From Capra hircus (Eukaryota > Chordata > Mammalia > Artiodactyla > Bovidae): a stretch of DNA of 64,000 nt. Made by a program: the position numbers and the translations under genes. The notes beneath the pieces were generated by a model. That model did no database searches. It was not told the DNA's origin and was given only the letters and a program-made list of their open reading frames with translations. The DNA lies in NCBI RefSeq assembly GCF_001704415.2, contig NC_030823.1, forward strand, positions 76,136,458 to 76,200,457, written 5' to 3'. Shown here piece by piece: positions 58,020 through 64,000 of this stretch; position 1 is the first letter of the stretch; every line of letters begins with the position of its first letter.

Positions 58020-61000
58020 TCAGTTCAGTTCAGTTCAGTCACCTAGTTGTGTCTGACTCTTTGTGACCCCATGGATTGCAGCACACCAGGCCTCCCTGTC
58101 CATCACCAACTCCCAGAGCTTGCTCAAACTCATGTCCATGGAGTTGGTGATGCCATCCAACTATCTCATCCTCTGTCGCCCTCTTCTCCTCCTGCCTTCA
58201 ACCTTTCCCAGCATCAGGGTCTTTTCCAATGAGTCAGTTCTTCACATCAGGTGGCCAAAGGATTGGAGTTTCAGCTTGAGCATCAGTCCTTCCAATGAAT
58301 ATTCAGGACGGATCTCCTTTAGGATGGACTGGTATGATCTCCTCAGAGTCCAAGGGACTCTCGGGAGTCTCCGCCAACACCACAGTTCAAAAGCATCAAT
58401 TCTTTGGCACTCAGCTTTCTTTCCAGTCCAACTCTCCCGTCCATACATGACCACTGGAAAAACCATAGCTTTGATTAGACAGACCTTTGTTGGCAAAGTA
58501 ATATCTCTGCTTTTTAATACACTATCTAGATTGGTTATAACTTTTCTTCCAAGGAGTAAGCGTCTTTGAATTTCATGGGTGCAGTCATTATCTGCAGTGA
58601 TTTTGAAGTCACCAAAAATAAACTGTGTCTCTGTTTCCACTGTTTCCCATTTATTTGCCATAAAGTGATGGGACCAGATGCCATGATCTTAGTTTTCTGA
58701 ATGTTGACCTTTCAGCCAACTTTTTCACTCTCCTCTTTCACTTTTATCAAGATGCTCTTTAGTTCTTCTTTGCTTTCTGCATAAGGATGGGGTCATCTGC
58801 ATATCTGAGGTTATTGATATTTCTCCCAGCAATCTTGATTCCAGCTTGTGCTTCATCCAGCCTAGCATTTCTCATGATGTACTCTGCATAGAAGTTAAAT
58901 AAGCAAGGTGACAGTATACAGCCTTGACATACTCTTTTTCTGATTCGGAACCAGTCTGTTGTTCCATGTCCAGTTCTAACTGTTGCTTCCTGACCTCAAG
59001 AGGCAGGTCAGGTGGTCTGGTATTCCCATCTCTTGAAGAATTTTCCACAGTTTATTGTGATCCACACAGTCAAAGGCTCTGGCATAGTCAATAAAGCAGA
59101 AATAGATGCTATTTTTTGGAATTCTCTTGCTTTTTTGATGATCCAGCGGATGTTGGCAATTTGATCTCTGGTTCCTATGCTTTTTCTAAATCCAGCTTGA
59201 ACATCTGGAAGTTCATAGTTCACGTACGGTTGGAGCCTGGCTTGGAGATTTTGAGCGTTACTTTACTAGTGTGTGAGATGAGTGCAATTGTGCAGCAGTT
59301 TGAGCATTCTTTGGCATTGCCTTTCTTGGGATTAGAATGCAAACTGACCTTTTCCAGTCCTGTGGCCACTGCTGAGTTTTCCAAATTTGCTGGCATACTG
59401 AGTGCAACACTTTCACAGCATCATCTTTCAGGATTTGAAATAGCTCAACTGGAATTCCATCACCTCCACTAGCTTTGTTCGTAGTGATGCTTCCTAATGC
59501 CCACTTGACTTCACATTCCAAGATGTCTGGCTCTAGGTGAGTGATCACACCATCGTGATCATCTGGGTCATGAAGCTCTTTTTTGTACAGTTCTCCTGTG
59601 TATTCTTGCCACCTCTTCTTAATATCTTCTGCTTCTTTTAGGTCCAGACCATTTCTGTCCTTTATCGAGCCCATCTTTGCATGAAATGTTCCCTTGGTAT
59701 CTCTAATTTTCTTGAAGAGATCTCTAGTCTTTCAAATTCCATTGTTTTCCTCTATTTCTTTGCATTGATCACTGAGGAAGGCTTTCTTATCTCTCCTTGC
59801 TATTCTTTGGAACTCTGCATTCAAATGAGTGTATCTTTCTTTTTCTCCTTTGCTTTTTGCTTCTCTTCTTTTCACAGCTATTTGTAAAGCCTCCTCAGAC
59901 AGCCATTTTGCCTTTTTGCATTTCTTTTTCTTGGGGATGGTCTAGTGTCACGAACCTCCATCCATAGTTCTTCAGGGACTCTGTCTATCATATCTAATCC
60001 CTTAAATCCATTTCTCACTTCCACTGTATAATCATAAGGGATTTGATTTAGATCATACCTGAATGGTCTAGTGGTTTTCCCTACTTTCTTCAATTTAAAT
60101 CTGAATTTGGCAATAAGGAGTTCATGATGTGAGCCACAGTCAGCTCCCTGTCTTGTTTTTGCTGACTGTATAGAGCTTCTCCATCTTGGCTGCAAATGAT
60201 ATAATCAATCTGATTTCAGCATTGACCCTCTGGTGATGCCCATGTGTAGACCCTTCTCTTGTGTTGCTGGAAGAGGGTGTTTGCACTGACCAGTGCATTC
60301 TCTTGGTAAAACTCTATTATCCTTTCTCCTACTTCATTCTGTACTCGAAGGCCAAATTTGCCTGTTACTCCAAGTATCTCTTGACTTCCTACTTTTGCAT
60401 TCCAATCCCCTATAATGAAAAGGACATTATAGGGTGTTAGTTTTTTGGGGTGTTAGTTCTAGAAGTTCTTGTAGGTCTTCATAGAACCATTCAACTTCAG
60501 CTTCTTCAGCATTACTGGTTGAGGCATAGACTTGGATTATTGTGATATTGAATAGTTTGCCTTGAAAATGAACAGAGATCATTGTCATTTTTGAGACCGC
60601 ATCCAAGTATTGCATTTTGGACTCTTTCGTTGACTACTCTTTTGATTGCTACTCCATTTCTTCTAAGGGATTCTTGCCCACAGTAGTAGATATAATGGTC
60701 ATCTGAGTTAAATTCCTCCATTCCAGTCCATTTTAGTTCACTGATTCCTAAAATATTGATGTTCACTCTTGCCATCTCCTGTTTGACCACTTCCAATTTG
60801 CCTTGTTTCATGGACCTAACATTCCAGGTACCTATGCAATATTGCTCTTTACAGCATCGGACTTTCATCACCAGTCACATCCACAGCTGGGCATTGTTTT
60901 TACTTTGGCTCCATCCATTGATTCTTTCTGGAGTTATTTCTCCACTGATCTCCAGAAGCATATTGGGCACCTACCCACCTGGGGTGTTCATCTTTCAGTG

Positions 61001-61650
61001 TGTTATCCTTTTGCCTTTTCACACTGTTCATGGGGTTCTCAAGGCAAGAATACTGAAGTGGTTTGCCATTCCCTTCTCCACTGGACCACGTTTTGTCAGA
61101 CTCTCCACCACGACCCATCTGTCTTGGTTGGCCCTACATGGCATGACTCATAGTTTCATTGAGTTAGAGAAGGCTGTGGTCCATATGACCAGATTGGTTA
61201 GTTTTCTGTAATTGTGGTTTTCAGCCTGTCTGCTCTCTGATGGAGAAGGATAAGAGGCTTATTGGAGCTTCCTGGTGGAGAGACTGATTGAGGGGGTAAC
61301 TGGGTCTTGTTCTGATGGGTGGGACCATGCTCAGTAAATCTTTAACCCAATTTTCTGTTGATGGGTGGGGCTGTGTTCCCTCTGTTATTTACCTGGGACA
61401 TAACTATGATAGAGGTAATGAAGACAATGGCAACCTCCTTCCAAAGGTCCCATGATGCACTGCTGCACTCAGTGCCCCCAACCCTGCAGCAGGCCACCAG
61501 CAACCCACGCCTCTGCAGAGACTCCTGGACACTCACGGGCAAGTCTGGGTCAGTCTCCTGTGGGGTCACTGCTCCTTTCTCCTGGGTCCATATGTGTAGA
61601 AGTTTCTGTTTTTGCCCTCCCAGATTCTGTTTACCATCTGAGCCACCAGG
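58020..61650 (-). mobile_element. BovB (RTE) LINE, near full length, defective
   Basis: This antisense BovB starts at its tail repeat (CAGTTCAGTTCAGTTCAG, 58021 on). It continues through reverse-transcriptase sequence and an AP-endonuclease-like region (60427-60871 on the minus strand, with GTWNVRSM and ISELKWTGM motifs) into typical BovB 5' sequence up to about 61620. Frames are broken by several stops and indels. A 35-base antisense tRNA-SINE head (CATCTGAGCCACCAGGGAAG, 61625-61655) sits at its 5' end, where it meets the right copy. It is the left arm of the palindrome described in the findings. Confidence 0.93.
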
Positions 61651-61654
61651 GAAG

Positions 61655-63893
61655 TCAATATTGAAATCAGACTGATTATATTCTTTGCAGCCAAAGATGG
61701 AGAAACTATACAGTCAGCAAAAACAAGACCAGGAGCTGACTGTGGCTCACATCATGAACTCCTTATTGCCAAATTCAGATTTAAATTGAAGAAAGTAGGG
61801 AAAACCACTAGACCATTCAGGTATGATCTAAATCAAATCCCTTATGATTATACAGTGGAAGTGAGAAATGGATTTAAGGGATTAGATATGATAGACAGAG
61901 TGCCTGATGAACTATGGATGGAGATTCGTGACACTGTACAGGAGACAGGGATCAAGACCATCCCCATGGAAAAGAAATGCAAGAAAGCAAAATGGCTGTC
62001 TGAAGAGACCTTACAAATAGCTGTGAAAAGAAGAGAAGCAAAAAGCAAAGGAGAAAAAGAAAGATACACTCATTTGAATGCAGAGTTCCAAAGAATAGCA
62101 AGGAGAGATAAGAAAGCCTTCCTCAGTGATCAATGCAAAGAAATAGAGGAAAACAATGGAATTTGAAAGACTAGAGATCTCTTCAAGAAAATTAGAGATA
62201 CCAAGGGAACATTTCATGCAAAGATGGGCTCGATAAAGGACAGAAATGGTCTGGACCTAACAGAAGCAGAAGATATGAAGAAGAGGTGGCAAGAATACAC
62301 AGGAGAACTGTACAAAAAAGAGCTTCATGACCCAGATGATCACGATGGTGTGATCACTCACCTAGAGCCAGACATCTTGGAATGTGAAGTCAAGTGGGCA
62401 TTAGGAAGCATCACTACGAACAAAGCTAGTGGAGGTGATGGAATTCCAGTTGAGCTGTTTCAAATCCTGAAAGATGATGCTGTGAAAGTGTTGCACTCAG
62501 TATGCCAGCAAATTTGGAAAACTCAGCAGTGGCCACAGGACTGGAAAAGGTCAGTTTGCATTCTAATCCCAAGAAAGGCAATGCCAAAGAATGCTCAGAC
62601 TACTGCACAATTGCACTGGTCTCACACGCTAGTAAAGTAATGCTCAAAATTCTCCAAGCCAGGGTTCAGCTTGAACCATGAACTTCCAGATGTTCAAGCT
62701 GGTTTCAGAAAAGGCAGAGGAACCAGAGATCACATTGCAAACATCCACTGGATCATGGAAAAAGCAAGAAAGTTCCAGAAAAACATCTATTTCTGCTTTA
62801 TTGACTATGCCAGAGCCTTTGACTGTGTGGATCACAATAAACTGTGGAAAATTCTTCAAGAGATGGGAATACCAGACCACCTGACCTGCCTCTTGAGAAA
62901 TCTGTATGCAGGTCAGGAAGCAAGAGTTAGAACTGGACATGGAACAACAGACTGGTTCCAAAAAGGAAAAGGAGTATGTCAAGGCTGTATATTGTCACCC
63001 CGCTTATTCAACTTACATGCAGAGTACATCATGAGAAACGCAGGACTGGAAGAAACACAAGCTGGAATCAAGATTGCTGGGAGAAATATCAATAACCTCA
63101 GATATGCAGATGACACCACCCTTATGGCAGAGAGTGAAGAGGAGCTAAAAAGCCTCTTGATGAAAGTGAAGGAGGAGAGTGAAAAAGTTGGCTTAAAGCT
63201 CAACAATCAGAAAACGAAGATCATGGCATCCGGTCCCATCACTTCATGGGAAATAGATGGGGAAACAGTGGAAACAGTGTCAGACTTTATTTTTTTGGGC
63301 TCCAAAATCACTGCAGATGGTGACTGCAGCCATGAAATTAAAAGACACTTACTCCTTGGAAGAAAAGTTATGACCAACCTAGATAGTATATTCAAAAGGA
63401 GAGACATTGCTTTGCCAACAAAGGTCCATCTAGTCAAGGCTATAGTTTTTCCTGTGATCATGTATGGATGTGAGAGTTGGACTGTGAAGAAGGCTGAGAG
63501 ACGAAGAATTGATGCTTTTGAACTGTGGTGTTGGAGAAGCCTCTTGAGAGTCCCTTGGACTGCAAGGAGATCCAACCAGTCCATTCTGAAGGAGATCAAC
63601 CCTGGGATTTCTTTGGAAGGAATGATGCTAAAGCTGAAACTCCAGTACTCTGGCCACCTCATGTGAAGAGTTAACTCATTGGAAAAGACTCTGATGCTGG
63701 CAGGGATTGGGGGCAGGAGGAAAAGGGGACGACCGAGGATGGGATCGCTGGATGGCATCACTGACTCGATGGACGTGAATCTGGGTGAATTCTTGGAGAT
63801 GGTAATGGACAGGGAGGCCTGGCGTGCTGCAATTCATGGGGTCGCCGAGTCGGACACGACTGAGCGACTGATCTGAACTGAACTGAACTGATG
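61655..63893 (+). mobile_element. BovB (RTE) LINE, 5'-truncated, defective reverse transcriptase
   Basis: This sense BovB starts inside the second open frame and ends with the CTGAACTGAACTGA tail. One frame holds most of the reverse transcriptase. It is interrupted by a TGA at 62164-62166, a one-base loss near 62570 that is offset by a second indel near 62660, and a TGA at 63664-63666 where CGA is usual. The open block 62671-63666 (331 codons) includes the FIDYARAFD motif and the catalytic YADD box (63103-63114). It is not expected to make an active element. It is the right arm of the palindrome. Confidence 0.95.
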
Positions 63894-64000
63894 TCCCAAC
63901 ACTATGCTACGGTGGATCAAATTTAGCCTCAGTTTACTAATTAGGGATGTAGATACAACGATAATAAGGGTTGTGGCCAAGGTCCCAATCAGGAAGTGGT

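Larger units (their letters stand above)
50479..64000 (+). other. PTPRC intron 15, 5' portion; no transmembrane exon seen
   Basis: More than 13.5 kb follows exon 15 without a match to the conserved transmembrane exon (human NSKALIAFLAF...). I scanned the stretch for it and saw none. The content is SINEs, two L1 3' ends, BovB fragments and the BovB palindrome at 58020-63893. Unique parts are about 52610-53930, 54050-54950 and 55400-56540. Confidence 0.8.

Noticed and set aside
62671..63666. A 331-codon frame with a YADD box as a possible domesticated reverse transcriptase gene
   Set aside because: It is continuous with BovB sequence on both sides, lacks a start context, is preceded by a stop and indels, and ends at a CpG-type stop mutation. 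It is an ordinary dead LINE.
1..64000. A previously undescribed multi-gene system (defence, biosynthetic or viral)
   Set aside because: The window is one vertebrate gene with introns full of known repeat classes. I saw no endogenous retroviral genes, no operon-like gene set and no CRISPR array.

Overview
The window is a piece of a ruminant (bovid-type) nuclear genome. It is saturated with repeats restricted to or typical of ruminants: BovB (RTE) LINE pieces, Bov-tA and BovA2 SINEs, CHR-type tRNA-Glu SINEs and ruminant L1 3' ends. Coding sequence appears only as short exons with canonical GT-AG borders. I cannot tell cattle, sheep, goat or another pecoran from the sequence alone.

The only cellular gene I can support is PTPRC (CD45, leukocyte common antigen, a receptor-type protein tyrosine phosphatase), on the + strand. 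Exon numbers follow the human gene. Bases 1-23089 look like the 3' part of the very long intron 2. Exon 3 (27 bp) is at 23090. The alternatively spliced mucin exons follow: exon 4/A at 26492-26671, a divergent candidate exon 5/B at 29749-29910, and exon 6/C at 30490-30840. Then come exon 7 (31619), the 30-bp exon 8 (33060), the cysteine-rich exon 9 (35197), and exons 10-15 (36899 to 50478), which encode the fibronectin-III-like ectodomain up to just before the membrane. Exon 2 (signal peptide), the transmembrane exon and both phosphatase domains are not in the window. From 50479 to the end is intron 15. Exons 3 to 13 are all phase 1-1, so any of the variable exons can be dropped without a frameshift. 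The splice sites of the variable exons are weak compared with those of the constitutive exons.

The points of most interest are as follows. Exon C carries six in-frame 42-bp tandem units, a coding minisatellite that lengthens the CD45 mucin stalk. The repeat units differ at the residues that make or break N-glycosylation sequons. Exon B is only recognisable as a decayed or rewritten homologue. Intron 15 holds two head-to-head BovB copies that form an imperfect palindrome of about 2.2-kb arms; their inner parts share the same private disabling mutations and their outer parts do not. A 51-bp inverted repeat lies just upstream of exon 10. Exon 13 begins with a donor-like motif.

I found no sign of a second cellular gene, an RNA gene, a CRISPR array, or a new multi-gene system. 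Everything outside the exons is intron made of transposable elements, simple repeats and unassigned unique sequence.
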